Assembly (NCBI GenBank): GCA_938075675.1
Contig: CALJHE010000001.1
Location: 1-64,000 of the forward strand
Source: Candidatus Poseidoniaceae archaeon
GTDB taxonomy: Archaea; Thermoplasmatota; Poseidoniia; Poseidoniales; Poseidoniaceae
Length of the DNA: 64,000 nucleotides
Reading direction: 5' to 3'
This document shows positions 32,227-41,385 of this stretch, piece by piece. The notes below the pieces were generated by a model. The model saw only the letters and a program-made list of their open reading frames with translations, was not told the DNA's origin and ran no database searches. The translations under genes and the position numbers were made by a program. Each line of letters starts with the position of its first letter. Position 1 is the stretch's first letter.

Positions 32227-35178
32227 ATGTCGCGCCGTGCAGTACGTGAATCTGGCCGTAAAAGCGGGAGTATCTGCTTTGTTCTTCTTCTCCTCTTGGC
32301 ATCACTCACTGGTCTGATATCGCTACCTGGCGCATCTGCAAATGTGAGCGGTGACCTCGCACTTATCGACACCAATTCACCCGTCGAAGACTCATGGAGT
32401 TCTTCTTGGGAGAACATAAATTTCAATGTCACCATCACCAATGAAGGATTACAATCAATCACAAGTAGAGACCTACGGTGGTATGCATGCGAGGGTGAAG
32501 TCGATGTGAACAGCTGTAAATCGAATTATGTGGAATTTGGAAGCTTTTCCCTCCCGACAATTTACTCTGGGACTACTTCAGATTATCAATCATCGAACCC
32601 ATGGAATCCGTCTGGAGATGAAGGGGTCTTTACAATCGTCTACGCATTTACTCTCACAGACCAAGATCCATCAGATGATGAATTAATGTTCAGAATTAAT
32701 CTCACTCGGTCGTTCGTCGACCTCAGCGTTGATTCCAATTTCGACCCAACTACCACCTTAGCGAACCTTGGATTCGATGGTTCACAGGCTATTTTGAACA
32801 CTGGAACTGACTACACTATGAACGCGAAAGGCTCAGTAACAGCGTGCGGTACATGCAACTTCGTCGCCGACATTGGATGGCAACTTTGGTCCAGTGACGG
32901 CGTTGTTCTGATTTCTGAATCTTCAAACAGTGTTACGAATCTTCCGTCATGGGGTGGAGTATCCCCCTTCACACAGGTCATGCCCGCACTCAACCACGAC
33001 GATGAGGGAACTTTCCTGTTAAAGTGGGGACTGCTTAGTAGCTCCGGAACGCCATACGGGGATTTGGAACCATCAAATGATTTATCAGAACTCATTGTCG
33101 TTTTTGACGACACAATCGACCTCCAAGCAACTTCGATGATTCCGGGTCACGACCCCACTTCAGTGAATTACTACTATGGAGAGGAGATGGTGGAAACGGT
33201 AATCACCAACAACGGGTATGTCAGCATCTCATCCACGAATGTCGTGTTCCAAGTTTACGATCAACTCGGCGGACTTGAGGACGAAGCACAATGCCCACTC
33301 ATCGATTTCCACCCAGGTCAAGAGCAGACTTGCATGTTCAATGTCACCTTGATAGGGACGGATAAAATAGTGACAATCAGTATACCCTCTGTATTCGCTG
33401 AAGGCTCGGATTCAACGCCGGGTGACAACAGTTTGACCGAAACAACGGATTTCATCGCCGGCGACATTGACGCTACCATCACCCAAAGCAACTCTCAAGG
33501 CATTTACACAACCGGTGACCAGATTATCATGGTTGCTCGAACGGGGGATACTGCAGCGGCACCTCTCAACTATTCCTGGTTCAAAGCAGGCATAATCAAC
33601 ATTGGATACGGCAACATCCTAAACATATCCGGCTCAGTTCTTGGACTCGGCGACCATACTGTAACTCTGCGTGTCACGGATGCCTTTGGAGTTCTTGAAT
33701 CCGCTCACGTCGAGGTTACTCTGTTCAACTATGTCTCGCTCGACAACGGCGACCTGTTTTCAGGAGAAGCCGTCACGCGCTCACTTTCTTACTTTGAACA
33801 TGAGTCGATTTTACCTGTTCTCGGCACACAATACGGTATTGGAGAAGGGAGAGAACCCCTGCTCTTGCTGTCGTTCAATATTTTATCTGTTGCGGACGAT
33901 TCCGACAACACTGGACTCGACAGAATGAACATACACCTCAACACTTCAAACATACTTCCAAGCAACATTCCATTGGAAACCGTTGAATTGAGATACCTTC
34001 CATCCCTTGAGGACAATATATGGACATATCTTGATGAATACACGAAGAACATCGACAACACGTTCGACGTTACCCTGTATGGGAATGGTGTCTTGATGAT
34101 CATTGGCGTAGCGCCGCCTGCAAATATCTCCAGTGGCCCACTGGACTACAAACAACTCAAGGCAGGCAGTATTGAACTGAACTGGACGCCTGAAGGTGAT
34201 GTGAGCAATCCGTATGTTGGATCTTGGAACATCTACAAACTTACCGTATCCAACAATGCAGGAACAATATTCCCAAATCCATACCCTGATTTCAATTCAA
34301 TTGTGTGGGATCAACTTACGTCAACGACGATGGTAACTTCACTTTCACCGAACATGAATTCATGGACTGACCCAACCCCATTGCAAGACGGAATTTGTGC
34401 ATCCTATGCCATCATGCCTGCTGACCGGGAAGGCTCGCCTGATTTCCTTCACATTGAGATTTCAAGAGACAACTCTGGACAGCCTGTGGCATTCTGTGGC
34501 GATGCTGTTGCCCCAGACAAAGTGGTCACAAACCTGCGAGTTACATCATCATTCACAAACGATACAGACTGCTACAAAATCATGAACGATTGGTCAATGT
34601 GTTACGATGTCAACATGTCATGGACATGGCCAGACCATGAAGAAACTGGCAACGTCACTTGGAACCTCTATCGTACCGATCAAAGGCCCGATGAAATCGA
34701 CATCACCTTCTTGACTCCAATTGAAGAAGGTTTGACGGGTATTTCTGGCGAAAAGGGATACTATAACCAAAGCGGCATCTCAGATGATAACATACGCCCA
34801 TACCGAACGTTCTACTACATATTGGCTCCAGTCGACTCCGTTGGAAACCAATTGAACGAAGCGAACTACCCGACGAACTCAATCCGTGTGAGCATCGAAG
34901 ATGAATGGTGGGACTACAATCAACACCTCATACCTGAACCAGCACCTGAGCCTGAGCCGCCGTTGGGCGTAGAATGGTTAGGAACGCTCACAGACTACAT
35001 GGGGGTTCAAGAGTTCCAATTGACCGGTGCTGCAGCACTTCTTACGCTCGTAACGAGCATGATTTTCTTACCTCTTATCATCAAGAAAAGAAAGCGGTTG
35101 GCAAGGGTCATGAATGCTCGTAAAAACCGAGCAAACTCTCAATTGACTGCACAGGACCTTGAAGACTTCTTCGATTGA
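32227..35178 (+). CDS. Large secreted, C-terminally membrane-anchored beta-sandwich protein
   Basis: A 983-residue exported protein. It begins with a basic stretch and signal peptide (CFVLLLLLASLTGLISLPGASA), continues through several beta-sandwich domains of the CARDB/PKD-like kind (for example NVTITNEGLQSITS and MVETVITNNGYVSISS), and ends in a proline-rich stalk (EPAPEPEPP), a membrane helix (AALLTLVTSMIFLPLII) and a basic cytoplasmic tail. Such proteins form archaeal cell-surface structures. The track starts at a GTG at 32212; GAGG before the ATG at 32227 decides the start. It ends 7 bases before the tRNA-Ser gene. Ligand and role are unknown. Confidence 0.85.
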   Translation: MSRRAVRESGRKSGSICFVLLLLLASLTGLISLPGASANVSGDLALIDTNSPVEDSWSSSWENINFNVTITNEGLQSITSRDLRWYACEGEVDVNSCKSNYVEFGSFSLPTIYSGTTSDYQSSNPWNPSGDEGVFTIVYAFTLTDQDPSDDELMFRINLTRSFVDLSVDSNFDPTTTLANLGFDGSQAILNTGTDYTMNAKGSVTACGTCNFVADIGWQLWSSDGVVLISESSNSVTNLPSWGGVSPFTQVMPALNHDDEGTFLLKWGLLSSSGTPYGDLEPSNDLSELIVVFDDTIDLQATSMIPGHDPTSVNYYYGEEMVETVITNNGYVSISSTNVVFQVYDQLGGLEDEAQCPLIDFHPGQEQTCMFNVTLIGTDKIVTISIPSVFAEGSDSTPGDNSLTETTDFIAGDIDATITQSNSQGIYTTGDQIIMVARTGDTAAAPLNYSWFKAGIINIGYGNILNISGSVLGLGDHTVTLRVTDAFGVLESAHVEVTLFNYVSLDNGDLFSGEAVTRSLSYFEHESILPVLGTQYGIGEGREPLLLLSFNILSVADDSDNTGLDRMNIHLNTSNILPSNIPLETVELRYLPSLEDNIWTYLDEYTKNIDNTFDVTLYGNGVLMIIGVAPPANISSGPLDYKQLKAGSIELNWTPEGDVSNPYVGSWNIYKLTVSNNAGTIFPNPYPDFNSIVWDQLTSTTMVTSLSPNMNSWTDPTPLQDGICASYAIMPADREGSPDFLHIEISRDNSGQPVAFCGDAVAPDKVVTNLRVTSSFTNDTDCYKIMNDWSMCYDVNMSWTWPDHEETGNVTWNLYRTDQRPDEIDITFLTPIEEGLTGISGEKGYYNQSGISDDNIRPYRTFYYILAPVDSVGNQLNEANYPTNSIRVSIEDEWWDYNQHLIPEPAPEPEPPLGVEWLGTLTDYMGVQEFQLTGAAALLTLVTSMIFLPLIIKKRKRLARVMNARKNRANSQLTAQDLEDFFD

Positions 35179-35185
35179 CGAGATA

Positions 35186-35272
35186 TGGCGCGGCAGGGGA
35201 GATTCGAACTCCCGAGGTGAGACACCACTGGATTAGCAATCCAGCGCAATGGCCAGGCTATGCGACTGCCGC
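35186..35272 (-). tRNA. tRNA-Ser (anticodon GCU), CCA encoded
   Basis: The minus strand folds as a class II tRNA. Acceptor GCGGCAG pairs with CTGCCGC, a D-arm follows, and the anticodon stem CTGGA/TCCAG encloses loop TTGCTAA, giving anticodon GCU (Ser, AGC/AGU codons). The long variable arm GGTG-TCT-CACC and the T-arm GGGAG-TTCGAAT-CTCCC are complete. Discriminator G and an encoded CCA finish it. No intron is visible. The long variable arm supports serine. Confidence 0.95.
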
Positions 35273-35284
35273 AGTAACTCGGCG

Positions 35285-35313
35285 ACCGTCGAAGCAGTCA
35301 TGAACATGACGGT
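35285..35313. other. Nested inverted repeat upstream of tRNA-Ser
   Basis: ACCGTC at 35285 pairs with GACGGT at 35308; inside it the stretch GTCATG-AA-CATGAC at 35297-35310 is itself an inverted repeat, overlapping the outer right arm. This lies just downstream of the ctaB stop and upstream of the tRNA on the same strand. A terminator for ctaA-ctaB, or a boundary between the two transcripts, are the simplest readings; no T-run follows it, so it is not a standard terminator. Confidence 0.45.
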
Positions 35314-35350
35314 TGGCACCGCACTCCAATTCATTCAAAAAACGCATGAC

Positions 35351-36373
35351 TCAGGCTAATGGACCCAAGAATCCGAGCCATGTAGGAGGGACGGTGCATA
35401 CGGCCACGAGAGCGACATGCATCCAACCAAGATAGTATAACGAGCGGATGAATGATTTAGCGGCTTTAGGCATTCTTCCATTCTCATCAAGTTCTTCCAA
35501 TGGGTCGATGTCCCAAACGGATTTCGCATACCAAATTGTAAGGCCACCGGCTAAAAATGCCCAGAGCAGTGGCAAGCCGCTTTCTGGCCAAAAAATTGGT
35601 ACAAGTCCGAGAAGAAGGAGAAGAACACAGTAAACCTTGGATTCCAAAACCGTTCGTTCAGGGCCCTTCACTTCGTTCAACATAGGGATGTTCACCTTGC
35701 CATATTCGCCTGAACGGTACAGTGCAAGTGCCCAGAAATGAGGCGGAGTCCAAAGGAAAATGAGCATGAAAAACACCCATGGGATAGGTGATCCAAGGTC
35801 AAACGGATTCATTGAGTCAATAGATGAAGATGCCGCCGCAGCCCAGCCAATCAAAGGAGGAGTAGCACCAGCAATCCCGCCTATGACAATGTTTTGTGGT
35901 GTCCGACGTTTCAACCACATGGAATAGACGAGAACATAGAAGGCGACAGAGAAAAAGGACCAAAAGGCTGCCTTCCAATGTACGAGGAAAAACATTGATG
36001 AGCCAAGAACAGCAATCAACAGACCAAACACCAGTGCACCACGCGCTGAAATGTGCCCTTGAGGCACAGGCCTGTTCTTCGTACGACGCATGTGTGGGTC
36101 AATATCTGCATCGTACCACATGTTGATTGAATTAGAACCTCCAGCAGATAATGTACCAGCAACAACGGTCAAAGCAACAGTGTAAACGGTATCCATCCAA
36201 GAGCGTTGGACATCCAAAAGTCCGTGTCTCGCAAGCAGGTCATGAACGAATATTGCACAAACGGCCGTTACTTGGAGCAAAACGATGACTCGAAGTTTCA
36301 TCAATCGCATGAAGACGGTCGGCCATCCCGGGTGAGGCAAAGACTCCTCAACAGGTTGTTCGTCCACCTTCAT
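35351..36373 (-). CDS. ctaB: Protoheme IX farnesyltransferase (heme O synthase)
   Basis: A 340-residue UbiA-type prenyltransferase that turns haem B into haem O. The prenyl diphosphate motif is NMWYDADID with the two Asp residues, followed by MRRTKNRPVPQGHIS, a CtaB signature; FLWTPPHFWALALY is another. About nine membrane segments fit the family. Its start overlaps the ctaA stop by 4 bases (ATGA). Together with ctaA it supplies haem A to a terminal oxidase, whose subunits are not in the window. Confidence 0.95.
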   Translation of the reverse strand: MKVDEQPVEESLPHPGWPTVFMRLMKLRVIVLLQVTAVCAIFVHDLLARHGLLDVQRSWMDTVYTVALTVVAGTLSAGGSNSINMWYDADIDPHMRRTKNRPVPQGHISARGALVFGLLIAVLGSSMFFLVHWKAAFWSFFSVAFYVLVYSMWLKRRTPQNIVIGGIAGATPPLIGWAAAASSSIDSMNPFDLGSPIPWVFFMLIFLWTPPHFWALALYRSGEYGKVNIPMLNEVKGPERTVLESKVYCVLLLLLGLVPIFWPESGLPLLWAFLAGGLTIWYAKSVWDIDPLEELDENGRMPKAAKSFIRSLYYLGWMHVALVAVCTVPPTWLGFLGPLA

Positions 36374-37470
36374 TCCTCCTCATGTGACGAGAGGCCACTC
36401 GAAAGTCGCATAAAGAACGAGGCAGACACGGCGACTAAGAAACAACAGACGCCGAAAACGAGATGCAACAATGAGACCCACTCAGGGAACTGTTCCATGT
36501 CGGCAAGTACAATGTAAGAGCCGCCAACAAGAACATTGAGAATCCACAGACCGGCTGCAAAGTCCGTAATTCGACCAATCGCAGGCGTCACTTCGTGTTC
36601 TCGTGAATCAAGACGAAGTCGGGCAGAGCCGGATACCAACACGAGACCAACCAGAATTGCACCAAACCTGTGAATCATCTGAATGATGACTCCTGGCCCG
36701 TCAAACGATGGCAAAAGAGAACCATTACACTTCGGCCAGCCGTTGGGGAATCCAACCGAACAACCCTGGTTGTATTGTCCACCCGCAGTTGAGGAGACCC
36801 ATGCACCAAGTATGAGGAGTGTGAAGACTGCGCCAACCATCGAATCAACTCGAGTTTTGTTGGCAGCAACAAATTCTGGATTCATCGAAAAGATGTCCCA
36901 TCCGGACTGCTCTTGACGACGCATCGCAAAGTGTTGGAATAAGAATGTCGAAGTGAAAATACTGGCAAGAGAGAGATGTAATGCCACGGACCAATCTACG
37001 TTGTCCAACGATACAGTTAGAGCTCCGACAAGGGCTTGAACAATGAGCAGTATACCAGATAAGATTGTTGTCCTAAACACTGTTTTGCCGTAAGTCTCAA
37101 TCATTCGATAGGCAAGAACGGCGTTCAATAATACTGGTACTGCGATGACGCCTACGAGCATTCGATGAAACCATTCCGAAAAAATTTCAAACGTTGTGTA
37201 ACGATGGTCAGCCCCACGAGAGTCAATCTCTTCAGGGTACTCATCCCAGTAAGCGCCTTGTTCATCGGGGGAGATATCAAATCCCCATGTGCCAAAGCAC
37301 TGAGGCCAATCGGGGCACGACTCGCCCGCATCGTTGATTCGAATGGTGCCGCCTGCAATAATAATGCATAACGCCATCCCGAGGAGAATCAAAGGAAGAG
37401 TCGACGGTCGTCGCCACCACGCCTGCCCCATGTGTAATGGTGAGAGCAGACCCCTTTTGAACACATTCAT
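36370..37470 (-). CDS. ctaA: Heme A synthase
   Basis: A Cox15/CtaA-type enzyme that oxidises haem O to haem A. Eight membrane segments in two halves are visible with the four axial His residues: EWFHRMLVGV, VALHLSLASI, QMIHRFGAILVG and SLLHLVFGVCC. Cysteines in the outer loops (ESCPDWPQC, GCSVGFPNGWPKC) also fit. I use the ATG at 37470 (366 residues); the track starts at 37503, overlapping the divergent thioredoxin-like gene. It indicates aerobic life with an aa3-type oxidase. Confidence 0.93.
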   Translation of the reverse strand: MNVFKRGLLSPLHMGQAWWRRPSTLPLILLGMALCIIIAGGTIRINDAGESCPDWPQCFGTWGFDISPDEQGAYWDEYPEEIDSRGADHRYTTFEIFSEWFHRMLVGVIAVPVLLNAVLAYRMIETYGKTVFRTTILSGILLIVQALVGALTVSLDNVDWSVALHLSLASIFTSTFLFQHFAMRRQEQSGWDIFSMNPEFVAANKTRVDSMVGAVFTLLILGAWVSSTAGGQYNQGCSVGFPNGWPKCNGSLLPSFDGPGVIIQMIHRFGAILVGLVLVSGSARLRLDSREHEVTPAIGRITDFAAGLWILNVLVGGSYIVLADMEQFPEWVSLLHLVFGVCCFLVAVSASFFMRLSSGLSSHEEE

Positions 37471-37482
37471 GCACCCATAACT

Positions 37483-38385
37483 GTGTCGAGAACTCGCATC
37501 CACCTTTTCTCACTGCTGCTCATAGCATTGATTATGGCGACTCAGATCCCAGCAACAACCTCTTCCTCCACCGTTGAAGACGAATTTGCAGGACTTTTGG
37601 ACGTCGTGATTTTTGATGCTTCATGCATGCATTCTTCGGACCCGTGTGATGCAGAACATGTTGTGCATCTGGTCGAATATTATGGTGCAGATTGGTGCGA
37701 ACCTTGCGAATTGATTGAAGATGAAATGGATGCACTGAACAGAAGCGACACTTTCGTGCTCCAGCATCACCCATCGGTTGTCGATGAATCCTTTCTTAGC
37801 GCCTCAAAATTGCGGTTTGAGTATGAACATCGACTTCTCTTCATACCAAGTATTGTCATTGATGGACAAGGCCTGCTTACCGGTTCCAGCCAAGGCTTAG
37901 AATTGTCAAACGCATTAAGCCTCCGTGAAACAAACTTCAGCGGTTTGAATAATGTATCACTCAGTAGCGGTAACCTCTCATGGACCGCTTCACGAGGAGA
38001 TTCAGTCAGTGTTTGGATGACTGAAGCAACACCACACTCCACTCGAAACAGAACGCATCCAACTTTAGCAACGGGAATGATGCAATTCAATGCCTCGGAT
38101 GAAGTCGCTAATATCTCAGCCATGAAAGGTGAAACTGGAGGGAAAGTTGTTGTCCTTCTCGAGAAAACCGGCGTATACCGTTTGGTAACGGATTCTGAAA
38201 ACCCTACCGGTGGAATGGATGTTTACGATGGCAACACAACCGGTTTTGAAACAAAAAATAATCGAGCCTCACCAGGCACTGAAGCAGCGGTTTGGACCGT
38301 AGTTCTGATCGTATCTCTTCTACCTGCAATGTACATGCGGTGGTCGATTTCTAAACAAGCCCCAAGAACCGAAGAAGAGGAGTAA
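37483..38385 (+). CDS. Exported thioredoxin-like protein, membrane anchored
   Basis: A 300-residue protein starting at GTG 37483 with a signal-like helix (HLFSLLLIALIMATQIPAT). The middle holds a thioredoxin-type redox motif YYGADWCEPCELIEDEM (CxxC), followed by LLFIPSIVIDGQG with the expected cis-Pro region. A C-terminal membrane helix is TVVLIVSLLPAMY. It could be a thiol-disulfide protein for maturation of extracellular cysteines, such as those of CtaA or of a CuA centre; this is inferred from the divergent position beside ctaA. Only 12 bases separate its start from the ctaA start. Confidence 0.75.
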   Translation: MSRTRIHLFSLLLIALIMATQIPATTSSSTVEDEFAGLLDVVIFDASCMHSSDPCDAEHVVHLVEYYGADWCEPCELIEDEMDALNRSDTFVLQHHPSVVDESFLSASKLRFEYEHRLLFIPSIVIDGQGLLTGSSQGLELSNALSLRETNFSGLNNVSLSSGNLSWTASRGDSVSVWMTEATPHSTRNRTHPTLATGMMQFNASDEVANISAMKGETGGKVVVLLEKTGVYRLVTDSENPTGGMDVYDGNTTGFETKNNRASPGTEAAVWTVVLIVSLLPAMYMRWSISKQAPRTEEEE

Positions 38386-38393
38386 TTCTCCGA

Positions 38394-38415
38394 TTGAACC
38401 TTGGGGTAGGTTCAA
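38394..38415. other. Inverted repeat between thioredoxin-like gene and rpoK
   Basis: TTGAACC and GGTTCAA flank an 8-base loop. This seven-base-pair dyad lies just after the stop of the thioredoxin-like gene and 50 bases before rpoK. A further small hairpin CGGG-TGTT-CCCG sits at 38441-38452. They may terminate the upstream transcript or act in the rpoK leader. Confidence 0.4.
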
Positions 38416-38464
38416 GAAGAGTAGGCAGGTCGCCAAACTGCGGGTGTTCCCGTAAGTGAATCTC

Positions 38465-38719
38465 ATGGTTAAGCCAGCACGACTCCACACACGATTTGAA
38501 AGAGCTCGAATTATCGGTGCACGCGCACTCCAAATCGGAATGGGCGCTCCACTCTACGCAAACGAAGAAGTCCTACGTGAGGCATTTAGAGAAGAACTTA
38601 TTTCCCTCTACGGTCTTGAAGAGGCATCGGTACGCTTCGTTCTCGACCCACTCAAGATTGCGTTGTATGAGTACGAACACGAACTCATACCAATCGATAT
38701 CGACCCTCACGAAGACTAA
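38465..38719 (+). CDS. rpoK: DNA-directed RNA polymerase subunit K
   Basis: RpoK (the archaeal Rpb6/omega homologue) stabilises the large RNA polymerase subunits. The signature [21 protein letters not shown] is clear, and the protein ends with an acidic tail (PIDIDPHED). At 84 residues it is somewhat longer than typical forms of 55-60. The track's GTG at 38456 adds three residues; ATG 38465 is used. Its 3' end overlaps the convergent tryptophan dioxygenase gene by 4 bases. Confidence 0.93.
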   Translation: MVKPARLHTRFERARIIGARALQIGMGAPLYANEEVLREAFREELISLYGLEEASVRFVLDPLKIALYEYEHELIPIDIDPHED

Positions 38720-39816
38720 TCTTCGTTTCGTGCAGCAAAGCCGTAGAATGCGGCTTGTTTGACGTCTGGTAATGCATCTCTTTTTACAAGCAATGTGCGT
38801 ACAGCCCACAAATCAACGAAGACCCTGTACTTTGTTGTAGCATCGAGGTAATCAACACCGCTCGAACCGCCTGTACCCATGCGGCGTCCAATCATTCGCT
38901 CAACCATTCTGGCATGAGCTGAACGGAACAAGATCATGGATTGCTCCAGTCCGACAAAAGAGTCAATAAGTTTTCGAGGCCATGAAAGCAAAGGCAATTC
39001 ACGGTAAGATTCGATGAACAAAAGACCCGCTCTTGAACGAGAAACTACGCCGTCCGGCCTCAAGAAGTGTTCAGCCTGTTCTGTTGATGCCTCTATTCGG
39101 GCACGTACAGGCGCTTCCTCCCCGTGGCCTATAGCCACGATGTGTGCTATCACTTCCTCGCCGTGTGACCTCATGGCTTCCAAATGCCGGTCAACAAATG
39201 CAGTGAGCACATCTGCGTCGTCTTTTGAGCCTGCAAGAGAACCGTTTATCGGCGTTCGAGCGAGCCAAGCAGAGAGTGCTTCGCGCAACGACGGTTGGTT
39301 TGATGTTGCTTCAAAGTCTGACAGAACTTGAGCAGTTACTTTCCCTTCTTGAGCCAACTTCTTCATGTGCAGCAAAGGGTCCATGCCACCCATCCGTTGT
39401 GAATTGTCAAGACCAAGCAAGACTTCGAGTTCTCGCATTTGCCACGATTCAAATCCGGATGAGGTCCCAAGTTTATCCCGGAAGGCAAGGAAACCTTGAG
39501 GCGTAAGTGTTTCCATCACTTTCCATTGGTTGGAAAGTAACCGGAAGATTTCGGTGACTCGGTCTAAATGATGGACCATTTGCGGCAAGATTTCTTCAGG
39601 AACGTGCTCCTGATTAAGCAAGAGATGGGTTTCTTTCAATTCCCGAAGAATCAATTTGAACCACAATTCAAACGCTTGATGAACCACGATGAAATGTTGT
39701 TCGTCGTTTGAAGGCGCAGGACTGTATCCTTCGGGCCCATCTTGCAGAGAGAGCAACTCATTCAATTGAAGATACCCTCCGTAAGTCATGCGGTGTGATG
39801 GTGCGCCTTCGGCCAT
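38716..39816 (-). CDS. kynA: Tryptophan 2,3-dioxygenase
   Basis: This haem enzyme opens the indole ring of tryptophan to N-formylkynurenine, the start of the kynurenine pathway. Family motifs are visible: [38 protein letters not shown] containing the substrate-binding Phe/His region, [16 protein letters not shown], and a late [29 protein letters not shown] with the haem-ligand His zone and the GTGGSxG loop. At 366 residues it is closer to animal than bacterial length. Stand-alone gene. The other kynurenine enzymes are not in the window. Confidence 0.93.
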   Translation of the reverse strand: MAEGAPSHRMTYGGYLQLNELLSLQDGPEGYSPAPSNDEQHFIVVHQAFELWFKLILRELKETHLLLNQEHVPEEILPQMVHHLDRVTEIFRLLSNQWKVMETLTPQGFLAFRDKLGTSSGFESWQMRELEVLLGLDNSQRMGGMDPLLHMKKLAQEGKVTAQVLSDFEATSNQPSLREALSAWLARTPINGSLAGSKDDADVLTAFVDRHLEAMRSHGEEVIAHIVAIGHGEEAPVRARIEASTEQAEHFLRPDGVVSRSRAGLLFIESYRELPLLSWPRKLIDSFVGLEQSMILFRSAHARMVERMIGRRMGTGGSSGVDYLDATTKYRVFVDLWAVRTLLVKRDALPDVKQAAFYGFAARNED

Positions 39817-40212
39817 GATGTAGGATAGGAGTCAAGCCCTTGAACTCTTCACTCTAATTTAGTCGAATGTACTCCTCCTCACAAACAAGTATCTTGGCCA
39901 AAGAAGAGGCGAAGACCGAGCCAATATCCGACAACGAGCAGCGTTAATGCAATGCTAAACGAGGGTCAAAACTCAAGGCCATTGCGCATGAGAAGTGGCA
40001 TAGAAATAAAAAAACAGCAAAGAGGGGAAGTCAATCCAAAAAATATGTTGTTGAAAATAGCCATTTTGGGGAATTTGAGCAGAGGGTTAGTCTTTCTTTT
40101 GGAAGCGAGTGGCCGATTTGAATAAAATGAAGTCGTTTTGTAAAAGCGAAAAGATTGCTCTACAATAGAAACCCATGAGAACACTCATATCACACATACT
40201 TGACCCCTCGAC
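39817..40212. other. 396-base intergenic region, no gene seen
   Basis: The longest gap in the window, between divergent kynA and purP. It is AT-rich with A-tracts (ATAAAAAAACAG near 40006). The track offers only a 72-residue minus-strand ORF at 39966-40184 with no recognisable features, which I do not accept. No tRNA or stable long hairpin is evident. A TATA-like TCATATCA at about 40185-40192 is placed some 25 bases before the purP ATG and suggests a leaderless purP transcript. Confidence 0.6.
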
Positions 40213-41325
40213 ATGGGCGTAGATTCAGATACACTGGCGGAGTGGCTCGCAGACTACGACCGTGACAACATCACTATTGGTGTCGTTGCATCTCACTCAT
40301 CGTTGCAGATCTTGCATGGAGCCCGAAAGGAAGGTTTCCGCACACTAGGAATCGCAGTTGGTGAAAACCGCAGGCGTTTTTACAAGGCATTCCCAGGCGC
40401 AGAACCTGACGAATGGTTAATGTTGGAAAACTACAGAGAAATGCTCGACCATGCCGAGTGGTTCCGAGAACGTAATGTCGTTATTATCCCTCACGGCTCG
40501 TTGGTGGAGTACCTTGGTTCTTCGAATTTCCGTGAACTTCAAGTTCCAACTTTTGGCAACAGAGGAATCTTGCACTGGGAAAGCAGCAGGGAACGTCAAC
40601 GCCAGTGGCTCGAAGCCGGCGGATGTACAATGCCAAAAGTTCTCGAAGACCCTCACGACATCGACGGCCCTGTCATCGTGAAGTATGCAGGCGCAAAGGG
40701 TGGTCGTGGATACTTTATTGCTAGGAATTACCGTGACTTCCGCAGAAATGTCGACATTGAAGAAGAGTTTACGATTCAAGAGTATGTTCTTGGTTGCAGA
40801 TACTATCTTCACTTCTTTTTCGACCCTACAGCTACCGATGGATTCCAGGTCCAAGGCAAAGGTAGCCGTGCTGGAACGAACCTAGGGCGCCTCGAATTGC
40901 TTTCAATGGACAGAAGAGACGAGTCAAACGTCGATGAGTTCTACAAACTCGGATCACTGCGTGATTTGCGTGAGATGGAACTTGAACCATCGTTTGTGGT
41001 CACAGGCAACCAACCTGTGGTCATCCGCGAATCACTCCTGCCTCGCGCATTCGAGATGGCAGAAGGTACCGTCGCAGAGTCATTCGAACTTGAAGAAGGA
41101 AGCCGTGGTATGATTGGACCTTTCTGCCTTGAGACCATTGTCACCGATGCTCTTGAGTTCAAAGTGTTCGAAATTAGCGCACGAATCGTTGCTGGTTCAA
41201 ACCCCTTCGTCGGAGGCTCTCCTTATTCAGACATCAATGAAGAAAGAATGTCCACCGGTCGACGCATTGCTCGGTCCATCCGCAAAGCGAGCGAAAACGA
41301 TTGCCTCATTGACATTCTCTCCTGA
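40213..41325 (+). CDS. purP: FAICAR synthetase PurP (formate-dependent)
   Basis: PurP is the archaeal ATP-grasp enzyme that formylates AICAR with formate and ATP in purine synthesis, replacing the folate-dependent PurH step. The 370-residue protein contains ASHSSLQILHGARKEGF (the N-terminal nucleotide domain), PVIVKYAGAKGGRGYFIA (ATP-grasp loop), EYVLGCRYYLHFFFDP and VFEISARIVAGSNPFVGGSPYS, all in family order. It converges on an EF-hand protein gene with dyads between them. Confidence 0.93.
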   Translation: MGVDSDTLAEWLADYDRDNITIGVVASHSSLQILHGARKEGFRTLGIAVGENRRRFYKAFPGAEPDEWLMLENYREMLDHAEWFRERNVVIIPHGSLVEYLGSSNFRELQVPTFGNRGILHWESSRERQRQWLEAGGCTMPKVLEDPHDIDGPVIVKYAGAKGGRGYFIARNYRDFRRNVDIEEEFTIQEYVLGCRYYLHFFFDPTATDGFQVQGKGSRAGTNLGRLELLSMDRRDESNVDEFYKLGSLRDLREMELEPSFVVTGNQPVVIRESLLPRAFEMAEGTVAESFELEEGSRGMIGPFCLETIVTDALEFKVFEISARIVAGSNPFVGGSPYSDINEERMSTGRRIARSIRKASENDCLIDILS

Positions 41326-41337
41326 GAATAGATGGTG

Positions 41338-41381
41338 TCCCGTGGCGGGATGTGTAGAGCCTTCACATCACATCGGTGAAG
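41338..41381. terminator. Two hairpins between convergent genes
   Basis: TCCCG-TGG-CGGGA at 41338-41350 and CTTCAC-N9-GTGAAG at 41361-41381 lie in the 60-base gap between the convergent purP and EF-hand genes. Positions favour two-way termination or transcript-end protection. Neither is followed by a clear T-run. Confidence 0.4.
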
Positions 41382-41385
41382 TATT

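Noticed and set aside
35186-35272. tRNA-Ser as an integration site for a mobile element
   Set aside because: No integrase, no repeated tRNA fragment and only housekeeping genes nearby.
35351-36373. UbiA-family menaquinone prenyltransferase instead of CtaB
   Set aside because: The CtaB signatures and the overlap with ctaA make heme O synthase much more likely.
39966-40184. 72-residue minus-strand ORF in the longest intergenic gap
   Set aside because: No recognisable motif, no Shine-Dalgarno or TATA at a suitable distance, and an amino-acid mix typical of random AT-rich sequence.
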